Below are positions 13,207 through 24,442 of a DNA stretch of 64,000 bases, piece by piece. Position 1 is the stretch's first letter; every line of letters begins with the position of its first letter. Made by a program: the position numbers and the translations under genes. Source of the stretch: Paramarasmius palmivorus (lineage: Eukaryota; Basidiomycota; Agaricomycetes; Agaricales; Marasmiaceae); contig JAYKXP010000042.1 in NCBI GenBank assembly GCA_037176845.1, forward strand, positions 124,001-188,000, written 5' to 3'. Under the pieces are notes generated by a model, which worked only from the letters and a program-made list of their open reading frames with translations, searched no databases and was not told the DNA's origin.

Positions 13207-14365
13207 ATGGCACCACTCGTCTGGCTCATCACCGGAACTTCGTAGGTGTACTCGTCTATTTGCACTGGACGACATGGATCATAATTTTGCTAGCGTTGGA
13301 CTTGGTCGCGAGCTGACCCTCGCTGCTCTCCGTCGTGGCGACAAGGTCATCGCGACGGCTCGTACGGTATCTCAAATCAGCGATCTTGAAGCAAAAGGGG
13401 CTGCTGTCCTCGAACTCGACGTTGGCGCACCTCTGGATGTTCTCCAGAGCATCGCCCAGAACGCCATCGGCATCTACGGTCAAGTCGACGTTGTTGTTCA
13501 TAATGCTGGTGCCAAACTTGTTGGCGCCATTGAAGAAAACACGTACGTATTCCTATACCCCATACTTCACCAACTCTGATTTTTTCAGACCCGAGGAGAG
13601 CTTCGAACAATTCAAGTGAGTCATACGTGATGGTTTTGGAAAGGTGGAGATGCTTACTTTTAATAGCACCAACGTCTTGGGAGCCCTCAATATCACTCGT
13701 GCATTCCTTCCTCATTTACGTGAGCGCAAAACTGGGACTATTGTGTTCATGGGCTCTATCGTGGGCTGGCAGTGAGTAATGTATCCTTGTGATTCTCTGC
13801 GACTTAGAACTCACGCGCATCACAGATCTTGTCCCGCTGTAGGTCTCTTCGCTGGAACCAAGTGGGCTCTGAGAGGCAAGTAATGTCTCTACACCCTTGT
13901 AAATCGGCGAACTAAAACGGCGTGTGATGTAGGTATTTCAGCTTCCCTCCACGATGAAATTGCACCTCTTGGTCTCCGTAGCATTTGCATCGACTTTGGT
14001 TCTTTCCTTACAGCGTGCAACTCCCCAGATGCGCGTAAGCCGTATATCGCCAAGGTCCCAGACTACAAGAAGATTACGGATGAGTATGAAGCCTCTTTGA
14101 AAAGTGTGTCGCACCTGATCCAGTGGTCAATCAGTAACTGAATACGAGTCTAGGCCTAATCAGCAATGCACCTGGTGATCCGGCAAAGGGTGTTGAAGTC
14201 ATTCTCGACATTGTTCGGGGCGAAGGTGTTGCCCAGGGAAAGAGCTTCTCGAAGCATGTCGTTCTGGGAAGCGACTGCTATGAAGTAGCCAAGAATGAAA
14301 GCGAGAAAGCTCTGGTACAACTGGAAGAGTGGAAGGATGTTTCGTTTAGTACAAATTTTGTTTGA
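13207..14365 (+). CDS. Short-chain dehydrogenase/reductase with atypical active site
   Basis: This is a classical NAD(P)-dependent SDR fold; the substrate is unknown. Seven exons (13207-13241, 13294-13542, 13589-13615, 13667-13771, 13826-13875, 13933-14103, 14154-14365) give 282 residues. The nucleotide-binding motif is TGTSVGLG, and the structural NAG is in VVHNAGAK. The Ser of the active site is in MGSIVGW. At the YxxxK position the sequence reads FAGTK, so the catalytic Tyr is Phe (codon TTC). The Lys is kept. The fifth intron begins with GC (GCAAGT) instead of GT, a known rare class. It either works by a changed mechanism, has lost catalysis, or carries a single-base change. No signal peptide was seen, so it is probably cytosolic. 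Confidence 0.93.
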
Positions 14366-14848
14366 CCATAAGGCAAAGGCTTTTCTGTCAGAATCATAAC
14401 GTGTAACATATAGTTTTGGTACGTCATGTTTTCGACGGCGAGTGGGTTCCCTTCAAGCTTCCTCTGAGTCAGTTGCTGCGAGCAGACGGTGGACTCGGAA
14501 GACCCGTCAAAGTCTGACAGACGCCATCAATGTGGATCTAGTAGCGAACCGTCGTGGCGTGCCTGGACATGAGCCAAACATGAGCCATGAGCAGAGCTGG
14601 ACAAAGGGCAATTGCAAAGACAGCCACCTTAAGTGTGATTATCTGCACAACTTCTTTGATCAATAACACAAATTTTGTGAGGGAAAAGGCTTGCGACGAT
14701 GAACGTTTGAAACAAAGTGGAAATCTCCGAGCCTTTATGTAAATCACCGGTCAGCTGATGATTCGGATCACGTCATGATCAAGCGACCAACTGGAGCGAA
14801 ATTGCCGATTGACGGTGTGACTGTCTCTGCTCTCGACGCCCACCTCCG

Positions 14849-16557
14849 ATGACTACAGCTACAACTAACGACAATGCCCAGGTCAACCCGTCCTTCGGTC
14901 AATTGTTCTCAGATATACTCTCCGAAATATTCACCTATTGCTCCAACGAGCGATCTATCCTCGATTGTTCCGAGACTCTGTGGTCTCTAATTCAGGTTTC
15001 CAAGTGAGTCATTTACTGTTCAAGGAAACGAAATCCTGGACTTAACCCTGCTCAACGACAAGGCATTGGCGAGAGGTCGCATTGGACACACCGTCGCTAT
15101 GGGTCTCCATCTTTCTCGATCTGGATATTGTCTCGCGATCGCATGTCCCAAAGTACATTCCAATGCTAGCTTTTGCTCTCGACCACGCGAGAAACAGGCC
15201 GTTACATGTCAAAATATACACCACAGAACTTACTGCCTCCCCTAATATTCAACCTCTTTTGGACATCGTTTTCGCCCATTGCTCGCAGTGGTCCACCTGG
15301 GATCTTCGCCTTCCAAATCTCCAGAACATCCGGTGGAATATATTCAATGTCATTCCTTTACCGGCACTTCATCCACAAACCAATGACTTCACCTTCCTCC
15401 GTGAACTCAGCATCGACGGGGCAAACATGTCGTTCGCTGAGAAAGATTTGGCCTTATTCGTTCCTCTCCGTTTCGCTACTCAACTTCGAACTATGAGGAT
15501 CAGGTCCCTCGAGCCACTCAACCTTGGATTCATACGAGGCCTACTTCCGTGGCATCAGATTACTCATCTGGAAATCGGCGGACACCCTGGCTCCCAGGTT
15601 TTGGACATACTCTCTGCAACCCGACACCTGGAAAGCCTCACGATCGATTCGTATGCCAAAGAGCGGACTCCGGATTTCCAGAATGCATTAATCGTGACTG
15701 AGCTCAAGACCCTCCGATGTCTAGATATACCGCTAGAAGGTGAACGCATGGGGATGTGCCGGTGGTTAAAGGTCCCATCATTGGAACATCTCACGCTGAG
15801 AGGCGCATACTCGTATCATACGGCCGACCCAACCGACGAAATGCTTTCACGTTCTTCCCCAGCTTTAGCCACCTTCTCAATCGCTGGAAGCTCCGTCATG
15901 GATGTCACTATAGAGAGACTCATTCGTCGTGTGCCTCTGACGAAGACTCTAAAACTCGAAGGAGCTTTCTTCAGCCACATCTTCGACAAAATCGCCACCA
16001 ATGAGCTGCTTCCCTGCTTAGAGCATCTCGTTGTCGTACCAAAACCTATTTTCGGAAGTCCACTGTCTCCTCCTCTCGCCTCCATTCTCGCACTAGCAAG
16101 GTCCAGGATTAGTCCAAATCGACCGGCCGGTGTCTCTCGGCTTCGGTCTCTTGAAGTTTATGCGGTTTCCAAAGCACTTGACGTGTCTTTGACGCATGAT
16201 TTGAAGGCCCTGAAGGATTTTGGACTTGAGACGCAAGTAGTCCGGTCAAGACCTAGCAGATTTTTGTGCAGAAAACCCTTTGATCCCTCGATGGTTGGCT
16301 GGATGACATATGCACTGTACCAGCTGCAGTCCATAACACCTGCGCCTCAGGCGGCAGACATCTCCGACCGGAACGTGAGAGAGGTATGCCACGTTTTTGT
16401 TGTCCTTGTCACTCCCGTTTTCATACCATTCCAGAATATGCCGCTTTTCGATCACATAACAAGCATTCTGGAAAACACCAGCGTAAGCAAGAAACAAGTT
16501 GAGGTAGAGTTGTTTGCAAGCCGAGTTGGACCGTACAAGCTAATTCGTCACCTCTAG
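14849..16557 (+). CDS. F-box / leucine-rich-repeat-like protein
   Basis: It is probably a substrate adaptor of an SCF ubiquitin ligase. Exon 1 (14849-15003) and the start of exon 2 (from 15063) encode a fungal F-box: FSDILSEIF, then KHWREVALDTPSLW. The long remainder has irregular Leu-rich repeats. A likely third intron (16384-16434, GTATGC...CCAG, 51 bases) keeps frame, so the protein is 532 residues if it is spliced and 549 if it is kept. Such F-box proteins are highly expanded in mushroom genomes and their targets are rarely known. It follows the SDR gene by 483 bases on the same strand, but nothing suggests they are linked. Confidence 0.85.
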
Positions 16558-16889
16558 TTCCCACTTACACAGGCTGTCCTTTGGAGACTTCATGGGGCTC
16601 ATATCCCTGAGGTGCTTGAACAGCAGTATCATATTGCGGATCGCCTTACGGCATTGGAAAGGCGCTGGAGAGCACTGCCTTAGCCGCCGTGGCCTACTTG
16701 CGTAGTACAATCTAAAAGGCGAATACGTATAATAGAAGGCCACTTATTGAACTAGTAGAGCGGGAGCTGCGAACAGGGAAAGGGATATGTAACAAGTGTG
16801 ACACCGTGCGATTGTTGAATAGAAATCTGCATAACACATAACATCTCAGCGTACCATATCATTCGACTCAGTTGCGCTAAAATTGTCCC
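16558..16889. other. Short intergenic gap after the F-box gene
   Basis: I see no gene, repeat or RNA here. Confidence 0.3.
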
Positions 16890-17656
16890 TCGAAATCAAG
16901 AAGAATTATCACATCCCGAGAGTACTTACATGCCTCAAATAAACCGCACCTTGTCTCCGAATATATCCTTTCAGTGTCACCTAATCCCGCCTGGTGGCAA
17001 CATGTTCGAAGTAAGCATGAGAAAATGAAGTTACAATTTAACTGAACAACAGCAGCTCGGGCACCGATCGAGACCGATGGAAGAAAAATCATGATATGCG
17101 CCGTGGGTGTGGGAGTCAGTCCAAGACTCAAAGATGTCGACAAGCTATCAGGACTGACATTGATCATGGTTCGGCTGCCAATATGTACTCACCGCAAAAA
17201 AGTCCGGATCGAAGTCAATCACGGAGTACCAGACTCAAACCCCAAATCACTAACTCACATTCTCTTTCTGATTGCATTGCTTCGCACAGGGCTTCGGCCC
17301 AAGAGATTGGGTGACATCTATAGTAGTATAGGCATAGAGATTAACCGTCAATAGGAAAGCACAAGACGATTGGACACCGAGTATCAGGTCGTTTCTCCGC
17401 CTTTGAGCCGCGAATAGGGATAGGCTAGGGTAGGCTGAATGTGAGAGTGTGAGGTTTCGTCAATTCTGCACGAGATGCTCTCTCGTGAGAGCTAGGGAAT
17501 GCCCTAAACCAAATTTAGGAGCCACTGGCTGAGAATCACGAACAGAACTCACCGAAGTTCAAGTTCATTTCTTGGGCAACTTGGAGCCACAGTGGCTGTG
17601 TGCGAATGAATAATCACCTCCCCACTGATACCAGCGCTCCCTACGAGGCTGATCAT
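16890..17656 (-). CDS. Unassigned minus-strand coding-like exons
   Basis: A possible first exon (about 17553-17656) begins MISLVGSAGISGEVI and ends at a clear GTGAGT donor. Further coding-like pieces follow at about 17270-17330 (with GPKPCAKQCNQKEN), 17195-17235 (IDFDPDFFA before a GTGAGT) and 16930-17000. I could not join them into a complete frame or assign a family. Confidence 0.2.
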
Positions 17657-17659
17657 CGT

Positions 17660-20451
17660 AAGTCAACTTGAAGTATGTTGAAGTAGAAAATGATCACATC
17701 GTGGTGTGACTGTTGTTATCAGTGTGATCGCCTTGGGACAATTGATGGTGTACGTAAATGATAACTTGTCTTCCGCCTTCATGACCGCTTTGGCGACTGG
17801 TATTCGTCTCTTCCTGCATTATGGCCCTTGGAAGCAGTAAACACAAATCTACCAAAACTATCTCTATCGTTATCAATACATTTATTAGTTCAATTGAAAC
17901 TTGAAAATTTTCTTGCTGCAACTTCCCGTATCCAAGAAGCTTAATTTCTGCGCTACAGCTTGGTTGCTCCCCGCTCAAGTTGAGCTGCGCGATGGTATCC
18001 TTTTGTCAGTCGAATTTCTCGCCCCTCATGATGTCCTAAAGGTATAAATGATGTTTGAAGACTTTACCGTTCAAGTGGGCACCACATTCTATCCTGTTCA
18101 GTTCCTACCGTATTTCCTTCTTCAAATCATGCGGGCCGCAAATGTAATCTCATTATTTCAATTTTCGTAGATCTGAGACAGTCGGTACTCCACATTCCCG
18201 CAGCACTACTTTGGGAGCAACATGCGATAACGTCCAGCAAATGGCACGTCTATTTGAAATCTATGATGGAGCGCGGATACACGGTATTCTCCCGAATTTA
18301 ACTTGGTGTAAGGAGCCCATCGTAGAAACGCGGCAGTTATTGTATATGGCCCCAATCGACATGACCGTTGGTGCATGTTCGATATTGTATTTATACACGG
18401 CTAATGATGGGCTTAGCTCAGGTATTCCACAGCCGTGATAAGCACCTCACGAGAAACGTTGACAGTTCTTTCACGCGTTGAACGTTGAGGGTTCATAATT
18501 TCTGTTGTCACGTTGCGTTCAAGTCTGAAGGTGAGTGTTTCGGCAAACCTGAAGTCCTATACTTGACTGCCGACGAGGGTGTGGGTCTTCGGATCGATAC
18601 TATTCCCAAGACGGTAGCCGTTTGAAGCACTAAGTTTGGTACGAGCCATTATTGTTCAAATATGATGTAGCAATGAATAGTACGGCTAATGACATCGTTA
18701 TGATGTCCCCTCGGATACACGTGCTCCAGGACAGCATAGAGAGAAGAATCAACTTGAAGACAGACGAATAATGAATTAACTAATCGACTCTGTGCCAGTG
18801 AGCACCGCAGATAACTCGGCTTCGGGCGCCCCGAGTCTAAGTATGTAAAATTGGGACTTGCCAACTAAAAACTAAAACCCTTGGTAGGTATGATCAATGA
18901 TCAGCCCCGGCTGATAAAAAAACACCGAGTTCAGAGCTGTACCTCAGCCTGGGTTCAAGGACGACTCTCTTCGGTGTCGGCCAGAAACATTCTGATGTAA
19001 TGATATGTCACTAAGTAGGTATTGAACATTCGCTTCTCCTTGCACACTGAATTTCATCGCACGTCAATTGGTTGTATAGACATTCCTAGTATGCCGAGTA
19101 TTCGGGACCATGGAATTTCGACTGCAAAATCCCGAAGGATCGTACCATTAGACCTCACACAAATCGTAAAGGCGGGAACCGGCTTTTTTTTTTGATCACA
19201 ACGCTTCAAAACCAACGCTTGACTTGAGCAGATGCCAATGCACAAAGTTTTGAGACCGTGGCGCAATCTATTTGGCGGGATATGCCGGAGACCGAGTGGC
19301 CCACGGAGATCATTAAACCTTCACGACGCTCAACTGAGTTGCTCGGCCAATCATATCATTGTCCAATGACATTGCGCGCTGAAATATCCGCGTCTACCTT
19401 ATTCAGTATGACGTTGCCTTCTTCGCTGTTATCGGGCTGCCGAGCATCTAGTCCTACCTACATGCAACCTCAGTTCGATGTCAATAGTAAAATTGGACCA
19501 CGATAGCACTTCGAGTACAGGGTAGCAGATCAACAATGACGGTTCTGGAACGGAGTAGGAACCACAGTTATTTGGATGCGACCTACATTAGCTACATTTG
19601 AATGTTACCGGGACGAAGCCGGTTTTCTAGGGCTGGCATTACGGATGATGCAGAATGTAGCGTCGACGAAGATGATGTCGATCAACAATGTCCGACAGAT
19701 AGCCTACTCTGAGTATGTATCACCTTCCATTATTCAGGCTCAGTCTAGTCAGCCGCCACTCTCGTTTGACTATCATCATCCAGAATGAGCTTGGACCGTT
19801 TGATTCGGAAAGCACCCTCAGCCTATGGCCTGAAAAGCGTTGTATGCATCCATTACAACTTCCGACACCCCTTGATGATCAGCGGATGACAATCTACACG
19901 AGACAGGCACAAGATGAAAAGTTTATTTACCCTGTACCGCAACGTCATGGCAGAGTTGATCCTCGAATCCGTCCATTGGCACTGCTACTGAAAAGAGTAT
20001 ATTCGGGTGCGTTTTACCGAACTTCCTTCCCTGCAACATTCGAAGAAGCTCAACAAAGTAGATTGTCGCTCGTAATCGAAGTACTAATCTCAGCGCATGT
20101 AAACATGCATCGCTGCTATCATAACCCAAACCAAGCATAACTATTCAACCTGGTAATTCTATCACGGACGTCACCAGACGTCACGAATACAGGCCCTTCT
20201 AACCCCTTTACCCACTCGGCGCTGAGTACTTGACTGATCACTGGCATTTGAGAGACGCTTTGACATCAGCATGTTTGTCTCGACATATCATGATCAGACA
20301 ATTCTCCGCAAGGACGCGGGCGTTCACGATTCAAATAACGTGATGACCAATGGTAGCGTCAAGGGTAAAGAAGACTTCGCATCTATTGCTATACTATGGT
20401 CAGCGAGTGGAACGGGCACGGACGGTGTCGTATTCACCTAAGATTCCATTG
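17660..20451. other. Gene-poor stretch
   Basis: Short frames only, on both strands, with no joined exon series. There is a run of ten T at about 19184-19193. No terminal repeats or transposase-like sequence was seen. Confidence 0.35.
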
Positions 20452-21286
20452 CTACCATCTACCTAGAGCACGGGTCCCCGAATTCGTCATAGGGTAGTTA
20501 TTAACTTGCCTCGCTGGATCTGTGCTCCATTGGTGTTGTTGTGGTAGGCTCGGTGTTGGCGGAAGATCGTCATCCATGTCGTCCAGCGGAGGTGCGAAAC
20601 CCCCGGCAACAGCATGGTTGCGATAGTGTCGGCGCATGTTGGAATTCACGTTGAATTCGCGCCCACAGCCTGGATACGGACAGCGAAAGGCTAACAATAA
20701 TCAATGCTCGATCAGCTTCAAATTTGATAGCCCAAGATAAGGGAAGGCCTACGAGTTTCTCCGGTGTGAGTGTTAACATGTATGCGGAGACTGCTCGGAC
20801 GACTGAAGCGCTTCGAACATGTGGGACACACATGTTTTTTGTCAGAAGATTCAGTGGGAGAAGTTGGAGGAGGAGAAGTTGATGAACTGGAAGATGGTTC
20901 GCTACGCCGCGTGCTAGTCAAATAACTAGGAGATTGAGCGGAAGGGGGTACGGCCGGAGATTGAGGGTATCGACTCGTCTGACCGGCCGGATATTGGGCG
21001 TGTTGAGACGTGTCCCGACTCATTTCTGAATGGAGGCGAGGATCCTCCTGCTCCTAAACCTCTCCGTTAACAGTTGCAATATGCAAGGACGTGAAGCAGT
21101 CCAACCTTCAGAACAAATCTAACATTGGGTGTGTACTTCATGAAATGTTCTGAGGGAGAATAATCAGTGCAAAGCAAGTTTCGAGTTTTGCATTGTCTAC
21201 ATACCTGGAAACATCTCATTTATTCCAGGCAGACTAGGTGGTTGATTGGGCTGCCAGGAGCCTCGATGATATGATTGAGAAGTCAT
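20452..21286 (-). CDS. C2H2 zinc-finger transcription factor, two fingers
   Basis: This is a nuclear DNA-binding regulator. Four exons (21205-21286, 21106-21149, 20753-21053, 20452-20690) give 221 residues. A Pro/Ser-rich N-terminal half is followed by two adjacent fingers. Finger 1 is C-x2-C-x12-H-x3-H (CPTCSKRFSRPSSLRIH). Finger 2 is C-x4-C-x12-H-x3-H (CPYPGCGREFNVNSNMRRH). They are joined by the classical HTGETPF linker, which is only restored when the last intron is removed; this fixes that splice. An acidic tail (DDMDDDLPP) follows. The start is the first in-frame Met of exon 1. Paired-finger proteins of this shape occur across basidiomycetes and some control fruiting, but this one's target is unknown. 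Confidence 0.85.
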
Positions 21287-22786
21287 GACTGGAATGAGGA
21301 TTGCGGAAAGGGCAGGTTTAACATTCAGAATCTTGGTGCAGGATTATATACTACGCTGGTATTGATGCGGTTAATTGTGATAGACTGCCAAGAAGGGCAA
21401 GCCTACAGGGTACCTCGCATTTCCCGAAATAGTCGATATCTATCAGTTCGATGGCTCTGTGTTGAGACCCTGTGCCGAGTTCCGATTATTGAACGTAACC
21501 ATTACTGGTCTGTAAGCTTATGTTGATCCCGAATGAGTTTCTTCTAGGATCTAGATAACTGTATTCTCATGAGTGGCAGGTGTAGTCGTGCGGGGAATTC
21601 GGAGTTCCCGAAAAGTGGAAGTGATGCGAAGTGTTATAACTGCGAGAATATACTTTCCTTTTCGATCTTTGTACCGACTGATTGATTACCTTCGATCCCC
21701 TTCCCTGAACAGTCAAAAAATTATCCGTCAAGCAAACCCTGACACAGGTGCGTAGTCACAATTAAAGCATGACCTGCCAGTTGAGAGCGGGAGTCAATCA
21801 GGGTCACTTTTAAATCAAACCTTTGTGGACTTGACCACTCCTCAGCCGGTCTGTGTAGGAGAAATCAGCTGAAAGGGATGCATACATTCGTGAGGCTAGG
21901 CAGGGAGGTCCTGGCGTCCCTTTGCAATAGCCGAGGACCCTCCCTTGATCGCCTATGTTTTGATTCCAAGGCAGACGGGTCCGTGATACATTTGTATATG
22001 CGCGGTGATTCAACCCCAACACCCGAGTCTTGTATCTTCAGCAAGCATCTGACGACACCAAGAGCTGTAATCCTACCAGACGTCATCCACGGGAAGGAGA
22101 CTCGAGTATACCTTTCATGGGTTTCGAGCGCAAGACTACGGATAAAAACAATCAGCAGTGAACAGAAAGAATGAAGGGCAAAGTCGCCAATCATACTTTG
22201 GTGATTTCAACGAAATGGCCCTCACCTTGACAACTCCAAGCTCCAAACATTTGAAATAAGCCGTTCATCCGGTAGAAAGTGCCGAATATTGAGAGTAACA
22301 AGTCTGGGCTGTGTTGAAAAGTCTATCCTTGACAATGGACATTCGTGAGTACGGCCTAAATGGAGATGCTACCCCGCAGAGCAATGAGTGGCGGAGTCTA
22401 TGAGGGTTATGAAGATGACGATGTTTGACGTTCCTGAGACGATAGTGATAGCAGTACAAGCTTGTAATTGATGTCAGACCAGAGCCCTGCGGTCTTCACC
22501 TTTGGGACAGGACACAAAACTCTGCAGTGAACGACAATCAATTTGACAGCGGGAGTGAATCGGGAAGTTTACGATACCCATTTGAACTCACCTGTACCCT
22601 GTGCCAAAACTTCACAGGTCCCGAGTGTCCAGAATCCCGCCGTGTTCCAAGAGTCCAAGGATTACGAATCGTGAATGCCGCCTTTCGTGGGCGCAAAACT
22701 CAGTCTAACTGTTTCTAGATGCAGGTGCAGCTCAATGATGGCGGCAGTCGGAGATTGGGTATCACTCACAGTAAACACTCCCCATG
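21287..22786. other. Intergenic stretch, no supported gene
   Basis: It contains the C2H2 promoter. Open frames exist on both strands at about 21810-22190, but they cover each other and match no family. Confidence 0.3.
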
Positions 22787-23588
22787 TCAATCCATCCCGT
22801 TCCTGACGTTGGTGTATTTGAGCAAGCAAACTATGCACATGCCAACGTCTACAGCCGTCCTCAAGGTGACAGTATGACTGAATTATACGGGCTCGGCAAC
22901 ATCTTTTTAGGAGATTCTTATCTATTGAAATAAGCAAATCAGTCGAGAAAGGGACAATCCGACTTGAGTAACGTTACTGAATACGTACCTGGTGTACCGC
23001 ATAATGATCCTGCCCGAGGATCATAACTTGTCCCGAGCGCATGGCCTCTTCGACTGAGTAAGACTGACCAGAGTTGAGGACTTCTTTGCTGTACAAGGGA
23101 CACGAGAAGTAGTGTATCCCAAATATGGAAACCTTTACTTGTTAGCAGACGCTTCCTATAAGCAACGTGAAAGAATCGTTGACGCATGGCTATTTTCGTA
23201 GAGCTAACTCGGATTCCATTGAGCATCAGACGATCCGAAGCATAGACAGGGTAAATCAAGTAGATATTGGTCTTCGATTCATTGAACGGTGTGGACATCG
23301 GTGAAGTTTCCTGAATACTGCGGCTTCCGACACAAAGTAACATTCAGTGCTTTATAAATCGACCACAGTGCATCGACAGAATAATTGACCGGTCCGAAGC
23401 CGCAGAGTTGAGTAATCAAATCGCACCCGCTGGAATGGTTGTGGGTAACATTCGCTGAGGGTAGTACATACTGAGCATTCCTGTGCCCATACAAATAATT
23501 TATAAATCAGCTCACCAAATTGGTTGTTCTTCGGATCGAAATAATTCATGAGACCAAAATCTCGTCTTATGCAAGGAGGAATGACCAT
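22787..23588 (-). CDS. Unassigned small multi-exon gene
   Basis: I do not recognise the family. The first stretch begins MVIPPCIRRDFGLMNYF at 23588 and ends at GTGAGC. After a 35-base gap with AG at its end, a long open stretch follows (about 23340-23485) with two possible frames. One of them has several N-glycosylation sequons (ANVTHNHSSGC, ALNVTLC). A further exon at about 22988-23110 reads GIHYFSCPLYSKEV and EEAMRSGQVMILGQDHYAVHQ before a GTACGT donor. The last may end at 22787. Phases between these parts are not settled. Confidence 0.3.
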
Positions 23589-23750
23589 TCTAAGTCTTGC
23601 AAAGGTTAATCCAGAGTGATTGAGTTTCGTACAAAAACAAGGAACCCGGTTTGGTGGTGGATCTGTTCAAGTGACGTGGTTACGTGTCAGTAATACGGAC
23701 CACGGTGCGTGGACTTTTTTGAGAAGCACGTGATATAATGTATGATGATT

Positions 23751-23768
23751 CCTATTTTTCAAAATAGG
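23751..23768. repeat. Perfect short inverted repeat
   Basis: Two 8-base arms (CCTATTTT / AAAATAGG) surround a 2-base centre. It lies between the divergent unassigned gene (start 23588, minus) and the Cox8 gene (start 24057, plus), so it could be a regulator site or chance. Confidence 0.5.
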
Positions 23769-24056
23769 AGCTCGAAGTAGCACTCTACGTCTTCATGATC
23801 TCATCGTCGTTGAAAAGCGTAAATCAATCTATCCTCCATGTCATGTTGAAATTTGGTTAAAAATTGGTAGAGACAGGAAAGTGAACTTACGGTAAGTACG
23901 TCTCCAGGCCTTCTGATGTGAGGCAATTTTCCCAGGAATCAGCTGAATCGGAAGTCAGCTGGACATGTTCTTGCATCTAGAACCGCCCAATGAAATGCCT
24001 CAGACTGCCAGCGAGTCTTTTCTTTCTCAGGACTACATCCCTTCCTTTCAACCACC

Positions 24057-24442
24057 ATGTCCCTTCTCCAGGTCTCCCCTAGACTCATGCTCGCTCGGTC
24101 GAACACTCTTCCAGCCGTCAAAGCGATTAATCGGGGTATGGTTCAAGGCACCAGACCATCTGGCCCCGGTCCCAGCCATGTTACAGCGACCACAGATGTA
24201 AGACAATAGCCCTTGGTGACGACATTCTCCTATCTAACTCGAGCAACACGTAGCATTTACCCTTCTCATATGGGAGCAAGAAGTCTTTCTTGACCAAGCT
24301 CGGGGTTTTCGCATCTGCTGCTTTCGGTCTACCCTTTGCAGCGATATACGTCCATTGGTGCGATCTGTCATTCTCTGTGTCGATACCAGACTAAAAGACG
24401 CGAGTACGCAGGTACAAGCCCGGAGGATTGAAGAATGCGTAA
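24057..24442 (+). CDS. COX8: Cytochrome c oxidase subunit VIIc / Cox8, mitochondrial
   Basis: This is a small nuclear-encoded subunit of respiratory complex IV in the inner mitochondrial membrane. Three exons (24057-24197, 24254-24357, 24412-24442) give 91 residues. The N-terminus (MSLLQVSPRLMLARS) is an Arg-bearing, Ser-rich presequence. Exon 2 carries the family core: HLPFSYGSKKSFLTKLGVF, then a membrane helix through FGLPFAAIYV. The tiny third exon completes a HWYKPGGLKNA tail. Without the second intron the frame would end in an unrelated tail. The length fits the family. Confidence 0.8.

Noticed and set aside
13207..16557. SDR and F-box genes plus P450 as parts of one biosynthetic cluster
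   Set aside because: They are 30 kb apart with unrelated genes between, and there is no core synthase (terpene, polyketide or NRPS) in the window.
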